From positions 14,523,467-14,587,466 of the forward strand of contig JADWOT020000004.1 of NCBI GenBank assembly GCA_036345935.2: DNA of 64,000 nucleotides, given 5' to 3'. This stretch comes from Taenia hydatigena (taxonomy: Eukaryota > Platyhelminthes > Cestoda > Cyclophyllidea > Taeniidae). The position numbers and the translations under genes were made by a program. Below, one piece after another: positions 21,729-34,305 of the stretch; positions within the stretch are counted from its first letter, which is position 1; every line of letters starts with the position of its first letter. The notes under the pieces are model-generated. The model was not told the DNA's origin. It did not search any database and saw nothing but the letters and a program-made list of their open reading frames with translations.

Positions 21729-24700
21729 CGCAATTTGATTTTGCCAAAACCAGATTGTAGCTAATGGTGGAGTACCTTCATGTTCACTAATGTTGGTGAG
21801 CAATCCGAATAATAAATACCTAGTTTGCGCGAAAGTAATTAGATCCAAAATGATTGGCGCAATTATTACTTGAAGAAACGCAGTGTAGGCCATGGGAACC
21901 ATCACAGCGATTCAAGAGAACATGGTTGATCTTGCGGGTTGATCATACATTTGTAAACAAAGGCTGATTCTCAAAGGCTTATATTTTGCTTTTTTCATGC
22001 TATTGTGCCAAACAAATGCAGGACATGGAATACATTCATAAGTGGCGATTTCCTGTATCACCTTATGATGAGTGGATGCCGGGAGCATGGAAGCGTACCT
22101 GCCCGCCACTTCAAGGACTCCGCCATCCTCAATGTATTATGATGGCGAGCTAAACGGCATTGAGTGATCTACCCGCACCGCATTGATATAATAACACAAG
22201 GAAGGTAGCAATTTTGTAAGTGGGCTAATGATACATTGCGAATTACAACATAGAAATAAAGGCGTTGTTAAGGAAGACTGACCTGTACCCCTTTGCTATA
22301 TGTACATCGTTTGCACACTTGAAGCGTTGTATGAAGGCCATATTTGGATACTGCTTGCGCGTGTAGTGTGGTCTAGTTTACTGAAACGGGATGAGGTTGT
22401 GAATGATGGGTGTTTATGATTAAATCAAGTGGGTGCTCAGTTTTACGCAGCATCGCTCTGCAACCTCTTTGCAAACTTGGATTATTTGCAGCAAGCATTT
22501 TAATTGAGTACAGTTAGTGAAAAATCTGTCAATGTCACGAAGCAAAGGCACAATAGCCTTTCCCACATCTTGAGGTTAAGTTTCCTAGTCGTTTAGTGTT
22601 TAGGCAACACATTACGTAGCAAAACAAATTTTCCGATTTCATGGTTAATCGAAGAGATTTTAACCACCCAGGATGGTGGATAAAGACACTGCATGACAAT
22701 TTCTTGCTGTGGATGCCAAATCTAGAGCCAGCAGAAATTGGTAATTTGCTTAGAATACATAAGTTGATGCTTTTTATACGAGAAGAAGCAAGTGCAAAGA
22801 GATTCGTCAGGCTGGCAAATTTCAATCAACCCACCTCATCACTGTCATAGCTGACCAAGCGGTAGTGGCAGCTGGAGGAAGCATGGCATCACCCTCATAT
22901 TCCTAAGCGTGTTTCAAAAACGAGCATTTAAGGAGTAGTTCCTTTCGTAATGTCCTATCATGCATTTGTGGTCCGTGTTTGTGACGTACAAATGCCACGA
23001 GACAAGAGTCTGGGTAACTATTTGCCGAAGTCGAAAAAGGAAACGCAATAAAATGGGATAAGCAATAGCGTATGTGATTAAATCCCTAGTATGTTTAGCA
23101 GTGACGATCCGTTCCATTTTTCGAATTAGGTGGGACGATTCGGCTGGGAGCGCTTTGTGTGTGGCAAGAAATAGACAGGCCAAAGTAGCTAAGTGCTTGA
23201 CATGATCCACATTTCATCTAGGCCATTTGAAGTTGGCAGTCCTATTTAGCGATTGCTCTCAGAACTTGCACAGCATAAGCAAACGCAGCGTTACTTATCG
23301 AAGCGGAGCTAGTCTAGCCAACATTACGATGCGATACTGAGAGGACGAGTGTTTTAAGATAAATAAAGAATGCCGGGACGAGTGTGACTGCTAGACTCAC
23401 ATTGTGGAATCATGTGGTCTGCTGGACAGTAGTAATTAGCAATATCGGGCACACTTGTGGTGTGTGCAAAGTCAGATTGAGGAGAGGAACTTGAAGCCTA
23501 ATTACTTACTTGATAATCCTGTTAATGTTTGTTAAGTCTAAGACGGATCAAACCACGTAACCCAAATTTGAGTTTACGTCAGAGGCAAATGATTCGCCAG
23601 AAATAAGCATCGTGGAGCAAAAAAGTCTTACGACACGCTGTGAACTCGCTACCATATTGAATGTTTGCAGGCTTAATGCGCCAACAGGAGGAGACCGAGA
23701 GGCAAAGACAACTATGCAATTATTCAGATGTGAAAACTACAGGGCAATGATCGATATTTCCTGATCTTTCCAGCGTTAATTAAGCAGACAATCGTAAACG
23801 ATTTTTCGACAGTTGGGCACGAAGGAAAAGGATTCACTTCCTGTTAGACTAACAGCTACGTCATGAACTATGCCGTCACACTAATGATGCTTGTACACCA
23901 TAGAATGGTGGCGATTCATGTCGACAACCATGCAATGTCATTTCTAAGCATCTTCTACGTAGATGCAGTGGCTTCCTTAAAATATCGCCTGGCAAGGCAT
24001 TAGGTCCCACCGCCTAACAGGCGTTTGGCATTCACTTACACCACTAATGGCTTCCTTTTCACCTACTCCTCCATTTGCATTCTGACCATTCGCCTCTCAA
24101 ATTTAAGCGTATTTTCCTATTCCCATTCCCTGTATATCTGTGCTATCTACTTTCGTTCCCACCTTCCCATACCATTTTATAGTTTAGCAAAACCACGAAT
24201 GTCTTTCCGATGAGACTGATGCGGAACACAGAGGGGTGGGATTACGAGGTGGGGCTTAACTCCATGTTCAGGACACAACGCTCGTGATGAACTTTTAGTT
24301 TTGCATGTAAACACGCGGCACAACGAGGTCAACCATGTCTGAGTCATTACTGATTTTCGAGTCACTGCCACAAGAGCAATATTCGTCTGGCCTAATCGGC
24401 TCAGTCAGTATTATTAGGCGCAATTATTAGCTGCCTTAGGTGAGGTGAATGATGTCCCAACAAGTGATGTCAGAATGGTCAGTTGTGCCACTTCTCATAT
24501 CTGTAGGAAAAGCAAACTAAAGTAAGCGTTGCAAATATTGCTTCGTTCTTCTTCCTCCTCCTCTCCTTAGTTTAACTGCCAAGAAATCAATAACCAAACA
24601 TCTGAATTTATGGTCACTCATTCGTGATAGAAATTCGCTGCATCACTGTGGCATTCGAGTGACTGATATGTTCTCCATTAAACATTGATTGAAGTCTGCG

Positions 24701-27479
24701 GGAAACAGCATTGCAACATGGAGCCGATTCCAAGAGAATGTAGGTAGTTTGTGAGTTCTGCGAGCCGAAGCGCTAGTATGCCCATCACTTAACAGAGTTT
24801 GCTGAGCCGTCCTCTGGCTTTACATAAGTGGAGCTCGGTAGAGGTGCTTAGCCTCAAATACTGCAGAGTGCACGACATTCACTCAATAGATCAACCGTGT
24901 GCCTCTCCTTTCCGTCACCGCACATGTCTACCATGATTGCTTGTGGAGGTAAGATGTAATCACATGCACCTGCAGCTTAAAAAGCAAACAAGCTCTGACC
25001 ATTGGATGTAAAGAGCTCTCAGCGTTTGCCCATCTGTAGTCATTCCTTTAAATTTATCGAATGTTCAGTAGCTCAGATTGAAAAACATGTTGTAAAGAGT
25101 TCACTCATCAGACACTGCAATTACTCCTCGAACAAAACGTTACACTAGAATGACCTAGCTGTACAATTTCATGGCATTTCAATTTTTTTCGCTTCAACGA
25201 TACGTAGAACACACGCGTAGTATGAAGCAATGAATAGATTCATAGCGAAACAAGGCGACTCGCGATACGAGTGAAATCACGCCAATCAGTTTATGAAGGT
25301 TTCGCCGCTTTCCCCTGATGCATCTGCAGCTGCAAGTCTTATCGTCCATGCAGCCTAGTAAATGTGGTAAATCATAATGAATTGAATGCGTGATGGTGGA
25401 GAGCTAAGGTCCTCACCATTACAAGAAGACAATGTTTGTGTCTGAAGTGCAAAAGTCTAAATCCTCTGACATAGAAGAGACCCACGTAGGTATCGATCGC
25501 ATAATTACCTGCATTTATGCAGTTACTACATCTATAGAAGAACCGATTCGGCTTTACAGTGTAGCCCTATGTGCTCGTTGTTCCGTGTTAGCGATAAAAT
25601 TGTGTCGGAACTAGGACGCCTGCATGGGACCAAGAAGCACGTGCATCACACGCCATGACGAGGACTGTGTGCAGTTCTTGCACAATAAATCAAGGCGATG
25701 TGTGAGAAGGATCTCGTGGCGAAAGTAACCACGTGGGTCGGGTTAGCATGACATCAATTGGACTCCGTTAGAACGTGTCTGTCTTATTATTTGATGCATT
25801 CGAACCGGCCATTTGTGAGGATGGTAAAGCCATGCCAGTGATACGGCATGACAATGATCTAATGCTGGCAGCGCCACTTTATGACAGAGGAGACCCAAAT
25901 AACCATGTCCATAACGTAAGCGTTTCGGCCAATATTAGGTGGGTCATTGGGCCGTGTCGACGTCTTTACAATGAAGTCATATCATTCATTGTGATCGATG
26001 CCAAACACGAGGGAACGAAAAGCTATCTGCGTTACTGCTAGGTTGAATTCGTGAGATGTCTCACTTATGTCAATCGCGACTAATCCTATATCACCCTATT
26101 CAATATTTCCGCAACGTTGATCAAGGGCTTCATAAATCAAAGCTCTTAAGTTACGGTGTCGATTTAAGTAACAGTGTAGGCATCCCGCAGCAATGCAAAT
26201 GATGCGGGGGAGGAACACCATGTGCGTGACCGTGGAATTCACTTTGAGAATTCAATGCAGCAAAGTAGGCGCAAAAAGAGGAATGTAGGGAGAAAACAGA
26301 CTTTTTGAGTCTTAAGTTGAAAGGGTCTGGTGTACAAACTAGCCTGCTTCATGTAGCAGAAATCACTCGTCTCTTACTTATCGCCTTTGGCCACATCACT
26401 CGATGGTGGCTTCTGATCAACAATGAAGCGTCTCAGACTGAAGCACCTATCAAAAATGAATCAAATCCTGTGGATTTCATTGTACTTGAAGACTCACCCA
26501 CATTACTTCTCTAATTATTTTATTAGCGGATGTTACATTTCAACATTTCATACACGACTGCGTTCAAAGTTATTTTGAGCAGAACCTGTCTACTTAGTAT
26601 TATGACTAGTAAGACTATGCGAAGTTGATGAGCTTAGCAACCCATTGCCACTTTAAAAACAGGATGTCTTCATTATGCCTTGAAATTAGGGATAAATGGT
26701 CAAGACAACTTGCAGTATGGGTGACTCGATCAACGTTTTCCTGTGAAAAATTTATCGTATCTCCCACTCACTGACAATTTCCATCTACTCCACCGATGAC
26801 CGCGATCGTCGGCAATGCAATGTGTGGCTGATCGGAATGAGAGTTGTACTGGTATGTAGAGGGATTGCTGTGGAATCATCACAATAACTCCTTACTGAAC
26901 AGCAATGGTGTTGTCCGAATCCCCAGCTTATTTGACTACGTTGTGCAGTATGAGCCGTAGAGCAGTAGGGAGGTAAAAGCAAAGAAAATATCTGCTAGAT
27001 TGAAGGCATCACAAGCTTGTTCTTTTAACCGACAAGGCTTTTATTTGGGGAACCGAAGTTGCTTTCCATTTGAGCCCTATGCATACGTAGGAAAACGTTG
27101 AGCGACGAGGTGCTTCAAGTAAAACAAGGACAGCAATTGGAAGTAGAAACGTTTGACGGAAGTAATGAATGAAGTGAGCTGATCAGACCAACAAATGCGG
27201 CACTATGCAACAAAGTGCTCTGTAAGCAAGCATGACGCCATCCACAGCCAGATGATTGTCAGAATATTTTGCGACGCCTTAGCTTGCGAAATCTAAAATA
27301 ATATTTGTATTCTCTTAGTTTATAGCACAATTTCATTGCAATCGACTCCCCAAAGCAGTACTATGCCCTACATACCTCCAGCAATTGATTTGTAGGTCAA
27401 TATTGCAGTCACGCTACACCATTTATGCAACAAATTAGTCCATTGTATTCTAGTTTTATGATGGATAATGAGTTCTCAC
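21729..27479. other. spacer, no recognised gene
   Basis: Scattered short frames, none named. Candidates worth a search are 22641-22850 (plus), 25775-26041 (plus, containing EPAICEDGKAMPVIRHDND) and 26305-26514 (plus). At 22127-22090 on the minus strand a start codon reads MAESLKWRA, followed by a donor gtacgc and, 37 nt on, an acceptor, but the next frame closes at once. There is a pyrimidine tract at 24545-24580. Confidence 0.4.
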
Positions 27480-27600
27480 GTTGAGCCACTGCGCCACCTG
27501 TCCATCGGTAAAGAGGAATTAGATGAAGGGGTGATTAGGCGACGTCGAGGTCGGGTAATACGGAGCAAACCAATGTGCTAACATGAAAGTGAGGCGCGGT
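27480..27600 (-). repeat. tRNA-like fragments (possible SINE remnant)
   Basis: There are two tRNA-like pieces on the minus strand. One, near 27484-27502, reads aggtggcgcagtggctcaac and matches a box A consensus (TGGCNNAGTGG). The other, near 27568-27592, reads catgttagcacattggttt and shares a 13-mer with 9545-9592. Neither has box B or an acceptor stem. They may be degraded tRNA-derived repeats. Confidence 0.35.
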
Positions 27601-27764
27601 TTACCTATACCTCAACATCTCTGTCATGTGGTCAGTCTAAGCTAGCTTCGCTCGATGTCAGTAGGTCTTAGTGACACCTACTTATTCCTTGTCGATTTAT
27701 CTCTTTGTTCCTCCCTGTTCATTAGCTTGTTTATTTATGTTTTTGGACTCGCTTGACAATTTAG

Positions 27765-27950
27765 ATGCAGGATACCTCACGACGTAAAATCACAGATCTG
27801 CCTCCAGAACTGGGACTAAGAATAAGCAAACATCTCGAGCTCCGCGATTTGATGAATCTCTGCACGTGCATTCCGAGTTGAAGCTGGATTCTTTCGATGC
27901 CATCATTCCACATTCCTTCGTGTCTGATCATTAACCAAAGGACCTGGCTG
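27765..27950 (+). pseudogene. F-box protein, broken N-terminal fragment
   Basis: From ATG at 27765 the first 38 codons contain an F-box core: TDLPPELGLRISKHLELRDL then MNLCTC. This fits the L-P-x-E-x-x-x-x-I-x-x-x-L-x-x-x-D-L-x-x-L pattern by which such proteins bind Skp1 in SCF ubiquitin ligases. A TGA follows at 27879-27881. The continuation KLDSFDAIIPHSFVSDH is open in another frame, which suggests a one- or two-base frameshift where the helix normally ends with a conserved Trp. No substrate-binding repeats (LRR, WD40, kelch) are visible downstream. A spliced gene with an exon ending here is the alternative, but I see no good donor. Confidence 0.55.
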
Positions 27951-28584
27951 GATAAGCGTCTATGCTATCCATTAAAACTTAGCAATAAATTCCACCCCTG
28001 CAGGAAGACTGTGGAGCCATGATGCAGAAAGCATTGAGCACTCACTTGAATTAATTACGCACATACATGTACCAATTCGGAACGTTATAGCAACCTTGGT
28101 GACACGCCTAGCACAAGCAGTATTCTAATATGGTTTGACCTTCACACAATGCTTCCAGTGTGTTAGCGACGTACACATCGTGAAAGGGGTTAAGTCAGTC
28201 CTCTCTGTCAGTGCTCTTATTGCTGTTTTAAGTCGCACTGCAAGCTTTTCATGAAGATATAACAATGAGGCATCTGGCTGTTGACATTGGGACCAAAGTC
28301 ATATTTTGTGTGCCACTAGTCGCTTTTCTGAGGCGTGTTTCGTAAATCTTCTACTCTGTTGCATTTTCGGTGAAAGGCGTTACATTTGTAGAATAAGAGT
28401 GAGTCATTAAAACCTGCAAAGGTCCTAGTATCCTCTTCCCATCTCTAGATCTTAGCTGTTTATCATCGTATAGCAGGACGCTTTATTGCCCTCATTTCTT
28501 GTTGCTCATAGCCGAGTTAACATTAACATCCAGTGCTCATTAACTAATCATAATCTTGCCCCTTTTACGAAAGTGAAGGCAGCA
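27951..28584. other. no supported gene, left flank of copy 2
   Basis: Single-copy sequence up to the start of the duplicated segment. Nothing coding recognised and no direct or inverted repeat visible exactly at the junction. Confidence 0.45.
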
Positions 28585-29655
28585 TTACGAATCTTGCCAA
28601 GAATATTAATTATAATCAACACTAAGTTGGTGCATTTAATTGACATTTCTCTCTGACCACTGATTGTTGGGCAGTTTGGCCCGAGTTTTACTCCGAGATG
28701 AAGACGACTATACGATTTGCCGATTTTATGCTAGAAAATATTCCGTTTGCGTGTGTAAAGGCACAGAGCTCCCAAGTCAATACAGCTCAACAGTGTGAGG
28801 ATGAATGTTGACCTTTCGATTTTGCAGAAAAGGAGTTGGCGGTAGGCAAGTTGGTGTAAGCGATTCAGAGTGCTCCTAATGTCCATTTTGCTACTGTCTT
28901 TGCCAATAAGAACGAAATATGCAATGCTCTGTCTGAGTGGTACGCAGTGTGGAGGTTAAATACGAGTGATGGGGCAACCTGTGCCCTGAGTTCAGCAGTG
29001 TGCTCACGCAACATGATTCGCATGTAGATGCCGATTCCTCCATGGTGATAAACTTGCTAATGCTATTCTTACTAATTTTTGATTATCGACTCCAGTTCTG
29101 AGTTTATGACCACTTCTTTGCACATCCTTGTGAACTACTTCCACCTACCAATTGCTCATTTCATTTAGCATTTCCATATTATTCTAGCCATTCTTCACTT
29201 TACTGCAAGCCCCACTTTTCGTAAAGACGAGAGGTGTAATGCAGCAAAGGCAGTGGATGACAGTTCGTCGGTGAACAGAACTAACTATATAACCTTCAGA
29301 CTCTTGCTCTAGAACCATCATTACGACGGTCATGCCGAGATCTCTGATGATCCCCCGACATCACTGCTGCTTCTTCTCTTCGTTGGAGCATTAGGCTCAC
29401 AGCTCACTCAGACGACGTCTTCTGTATGGGCACGCGCAACGACCAGGTCTTTGATTAAATCCTTGTCTCCGTAAGTCAACTTTACTGTATTCCTCATTCT
29501 AGTGCTAACTCGCACCTCGCGAACCCACTGTTTTGGTGTACTATTGCTGTTTTATGTGGTGTTGTTTTATGAGGTCATTAATGAGTGATGGATGAGCCCA
29601 ATTTACCTACTAATTTTGATGCAGGACTTGTGACTGTGGCAACCGTCAAATGACA
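28585..29655 (+). repeat. R1 dispersed repeat, copy in segment 2
   Basis: Counterpart of 1-1070. It is highly similar from about 28870 onward but clearly more divergent in its first 280 bases, with clustered differences at 28695-28830. It contains the +2 net indel (one C lost, three bases gained near 29355) that moves the copy offset from 28583 to 28585. Confidence 0.8.
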
Positions 29656-30570
29656 AAGGAAATCTCAGCACTTTTCTTTTGTCAATCTTCGCTGGATAGG
29701 TGGCCGAGGGTGATCCAGTGTGCTCGTTGATAACATTTGTTGGGAGAATGATGCGTGATCCCTCCACATGCCTAGACTCACGCCATGCAGCATTTCCAGA
29801 GGCGGAAGAAGAGGTGGAAAAGGAGATTACACATTACAGACATGGATGACTACCTGAATCCTTGTATGGGTCATCCGACTAGTCTCTGCTGTACTTGTGC
29901 AATGGATGGTGAGCCCACTTACCCCACTTAGGCACTTGATGGGTGGTGATAAGATGCCCCTAGGAGCTCACGACCATTTACACTCATTAATTTGCCTTCG
30001 TTTATTCGTGGTCAGATGTGAACCAGGGATATACCTACACTAATTGTCTGGTTTGCTATCAGCTTCTTAGAAGTTGATAGGTCAAATTGTCCTTGACTTG
30101 ATTGCCATTACTTTACCTGCAAATTTTTGAGAACAATTTTGTCACCCTCAGTCAAGCTCTCACTTCACCTACTGACCATTATATGCCAGAGGCAGCCGTC
30201 AAACTGTGAAGAGGTTTATGGTGGTCTTTCTGTAGCCAGTCCCTATGGAATCAGTTACTGATAATAAATTTTCTTTCACAAGTGACTCGGGGATTTAATA
30301 ATGTGCAAACCTTTGAAGTGTTACCAGACACCGTCATACACTCCACAAATAACTAAAAGGAGCCTGCAACATCTTACCCCGCGGTCACGAGTGCCCCGAT
30401 TGGCTCACTTCTGTGAGCCTTTATGTTTTGTCGTACGGACCCATCCACGGGCTACTTTCAATAACAATAGCGTAGAAGGCACCACTCCAAGCTTACTAAG
30501 TCAACAAAATGACAACATGCTAGAGCTGAACAAATTTTCGATAGGAGTAGAAAAAAAATTGCCATCTTAC

Positions 30571-30677
30571 CCGAGATTTCCTCTGCTTCTTTCATCCACT
30601 CTTCATCCTCTCCTTCAAAGTCACTCTCGTCAATGTTGATGAAATCAGTGAATAGCCCGGCAAAGTGCAGGGACATT
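30571..30677 (-). CDS. candidate acidic exon, copy 2
   Basis: Identical counterpart of 1986-2092 in the second segment copy. The flanking intron differs just upstream of the acceptor (ccctttacc in copy 1, cccctcacc here), so the exon looks more conserved than its surroundings. The stretch is too short for this to be more than suggestive. Confidence 0.38.
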
Positions 30678-31014
30678 CTGCCAATCTCAGGTCAGCATAC
30701 CCCTCACCAACTGCAGTTCGCGACTTTCTGCCAAGATTTCAAAGTGGGGATGCAAAAGAGCCTGCTGCGCATTTATGCGCAACGGTGAGCTGTAAAGAAG
30801 AAGCGCCTAGACTTAAATGATGTGGTGGTGGTGGTGGCTTCGTGTCAGCAAACAATTCGCCTTCTTAGGAACGATAAAATAATGCTAATGAAATAGCGAA
30901 CCTTGGTCTAGTGATGAGTTGTACAGATTCCTGAAAACAGTGAAGGACTTAGGAGGGCAATGGTGACATCAGTAAATAAAGAGCAGAGGGGTGATACGCA
31001 ATGACTACTCACAA

Positions 31015-31915
31015 GTAACAAATCAAGGCCACTTGTATCAAGCGCACGCATGATCCTTTCTTGGGAGCAAAGTCTGTTGGCGTGCCAAGGCTGAAGCAAT
31101 GCAGGGTGATAATAAAGCAAACTTACAACACTGCCGGTAACCCCTTTATTCAGGAGATGTAGAACAGTTGAATAATCTCTCAGTCACCGCAAAACAGCAC
31201 ACTTCTCATGATTATTTTTGCATAGAACATATATAGACGCTACAACAATAGACGCCTTCGCTCAGCAGAGTCTCTGGAGCGAGATAAAATAAAGTGATTA
31301 CCTATATAAATCTCAGATTAGTCAAACACCTTTTGAGAGTCATGAGCGGAACAGAAATTACTTCGCGAGTCAATGCGCGAAGTAAGCAACCGAAAGACCT
31401 AGCGAGGCCAAAGTCTGTCATCTTGACAATACTCCTATTAACATCGACCAACATGTTTTGGGGTCTCAAAGCGCGGTGGATAATGCGCCTTATGTGGCAA
31501 CTCAAAGAGACTGCAGCATGTGTTACATGAACAACCAGATACAAAATTAGCCAAATTAAAAATCCTCTTTAGCAGTGCCTGGAGACAACCCACTGTTCTT
31601 ATGCTTACGATCCAAACACCGCATGAGATCCATATTCAAGTATTCAAACAGTATGTATGGTCGACTGCCATTTGGAGTGACATTTTCTGCACTGGGCAAC
31701 GTCGTTAATCCCTAGGATTTGCTTCACGATGTTGAGGTGCTACGGTTCTTTCTGGAGCGCAATTTCTCTGAGAGCAGTTGAAGGGACAACTTGGTCGGTG
31801 TGATCAAGCCCTACTCGCTTTAAGGCCCTTAGCTGTTCTGAATTAAGGTCAAAACACTTGTAACAACACCGTACGTGCCTAGGACGATAGACTAAGTGTC
31901 TCTGTCGCATCTTCT
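31015..31915 (-). pseudogene. cyclin-dependent kinase pseudogene, copy 2
   Basis: Counterpart of 2430-3330 at +28585. The same stop after the LLKEL equivalent (31740-31742), the same HRA and the same two short introns are present, so the gene was dead before the segment was duplicated or before the haplotypes split. Small differences include one substitution that turns LDLLLL into LDLLLV near the C-terminal end. The changes I see show no preference for silent sites. Confidence 0.85.
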
Positions 31916-32982
31916 CCCATTTTTGATCGAATAAGCCTCGAAACATTACAACCCGACATTACCGCAAAATGCTCAGAGCAAAATTCGAGTCAACGTTAAT
32001 TGTAACTAGTTACTTACTCGTCGGTGTCTCATTCTAAAAATAACCAACTCGAAAAATTGTTCAGCTTTGCTTATTTGCAAGACAAATGACAGATTTGGAT
32101 TAGTGAACCAGTTTAAACTGGTGAGTTTCTATTTGAAGCAAGTAATTTTTCACAACTGAGAAATGCTTTCATCGCCAATTCGCAATGATTTGAGCACTCT
32201 TCTGTTTGACTTGACCTCAGTTTCTTAACCAATGCTATTGTCGCAGTACAAAACATCATTCTTGCTCCTTCATTTAGCTATTTATAACCAAGTCTATGGT
32301 GCGAGGAAATGGCTCATCAAAGTAAGACTCAATCATGAGTAAATATAATTTGCCATCAAATTATCCTGGGTTTAAAAAACAAGTTAAATATTAGGTGCTA
32401 CTGAATGAAGTAAGAGGGAATTTGTTAAAGAAGGTTGATATTTTAAAAATTCTAAGCAAGAGCACATTATTTTGCAATTCTTAAAGAAAATTGCAGACCT
32501 TGTCAAGTCAAAATATTATATTTTAAAACCAAAATCCGCTTTGATCATCCATTTCACCGAAGCAACAATGCAACTTTACATTGTGGTGATTTCATGGGTA
32601 ATAAAAACAATGTAAACATCAATCTGAAGTGCAGCCACTGGTGATCCGGCTTTAAAACTCCTTCCTAGCTATGACTTCTATCTTCCTGCATATAAATTGA
32701 TGAAATGATCATGTTTCGTGCAATATATCTCCTGGACGAGTGGCGGGAATGGTGCCGATACCGAGTACATGAGAACAGATTAGCCCTCAGACATTCTTGT
32801 TCTTAACCTCCTATTGTTGTCAAATCGCCCAAATACTGTACCTGTCCCAACGAAGATGGTGCTACAACTTATTCGTGCAAACAATTTTGCTTTTCTAACT
32901 TTGCTATTCATTATACGGTTAAGCAAATCAAAGCGTTATTTAAGACTAATAATGCTTGAAATGGGAGGTCGGAAACCCTCCC

Positions 32983-33766
32983 TTAACTACTCATGACCAA
33001 AGTTGCCCTGAACTTTGCTCTAGGAGCTTCGAAGTGGTGCCGATTATGTTCATTCGGATATTTCCTGACTAGGACAGGTGTAAGAGGGCCAAGCAAAACC
33101 AACTTTTCTACTGTTCTAGGCACACATTCGGTCGCTTTAAGCTGTCGCAATCGAATGTTTTGATAAATTTGGATGGTGATGGGAATCATGCTTAAAGTGT
33201 TTCACTGTGGTGGTACTTCAACTTCCAAAGCAGTCCATGATGGGATGGGCGCGAAGCGTCGCTTTTGTAATTACGATATGGATGCAAACAACACCTTGAA
33301 TTTCTTGCAATGCCATCAATTCGGGGCAGATATGCTCTTGAATAAGAGCCAATTCACAACTTCTCTTAAACAACTTTCTTCCTCTTCGGATTGCACTCCA
33401 GCCTGCTGAATCTGATGCTAACGAGAGTATAATGGGAGCATCAGAAATAAGTAAGACGAAAGTCTGGTGTGGACATGGAATATTGTCGCTGCTCAAACTG
33501 GACTGCAGGATTTCGACTTCGACTATCCATTGCACAGTCTGTTCAACCTAGTTTTCTTAACTTGGGACCATAAAAGCCTGATCGAACGCATACCTGAATT
33601 TGGGGGAATCCCCAACACAGTGGAGTTGCAAGTCCGCCTTGTTCTGAACAAAACGCAACATGTCATGCACTACAGATGAGGGAGTGAACGCGAGCACAAA
33701 AGGCAGATCCTTCAACTGAAACAGTAGTGCCACCCACCCCGATCGCCCGACTCTAGCTGCTCCCAT
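32983..33766 (-). CDS. unidentified multi-exon gene, copy 2
   Basis: Counterpart of 4398-5181. The protein encoded by block 2 (33535-33218 region) is identical to copy 1 despite two base changes, and block 3 differs only by Ser for Ile in the final codon. The one change in block 1's read-through (Ala/Val) lies beyond the proposed donor site. The phase problem between blocks 1 and 2 is the same here. Confidence 0.45.
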
Positions 33767-34145
33767 TGTTGACCAATGCCATAGGGGGCTTTGGAAGGAT
33801 CACTTAATTCTCCTTCCTACAATTTCCCAGTCATAACACCTTAGCTCATTCATTCTCATGACCTTGAGTTGGTCTGACATTCGATATTGGCATTCGTGAA
33901 GTGTGGAAAGTGTTAAGTGCATGGGTTTGGTCGAAATCACTAATAATAGGCAAGAGGTCACAATTAACTCAAGCAACAAGGAAGAGGACAATTGCATTTC
34001 AGACATACAAGGAGTCGATCGTTCCTATTCCCTTCTACAAGGTATCAATGAGCAGCACGAGCCATCATTGTGCCAAACCCTGCCTACTGCTCGAAACTGC
34101 AGGGTTCCTCCACGTCAACAAATTGATCTCTTTGTCAACGGGCAC

Positions 34146-34305
34146 CTAGGTGGCAGCAGCAGAGGGAGGATCATCGTCAGTAGTGCCCTTGTCAACGGAA
34201 GCAACAAGAACCGGCAATTCTTCAGTGACAGCGTACACGTTTTACTCACCAACAGTGTCAATGAATCCGTGGTTGGAAGCCGTAATCAAAATGGATAATT
34301 TGACA
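34146..34305 (-). CDS. candidate 3' end of an unidentified gene, copy 2
   Basis: Same two-exon arrangement as 5561-5720, with the 30-nt intron and terminal exon unchanged in sequence. Confidence 0.3.

Noticed and set aside
22090..22130. Possible first exon MAESLKWRA followed by a 37-nt intron on the minus strand
   Set aside because: The reading frame after the proposed acceptor closes within a few codons, so no gene can be built.
27484..27502. Likeness of gagccactgcgccacctg to primate Alu
   Set aside because: Alu is primate-specific. The reverse strand explains it as a generic tRNA/RNA polymerase III box A.
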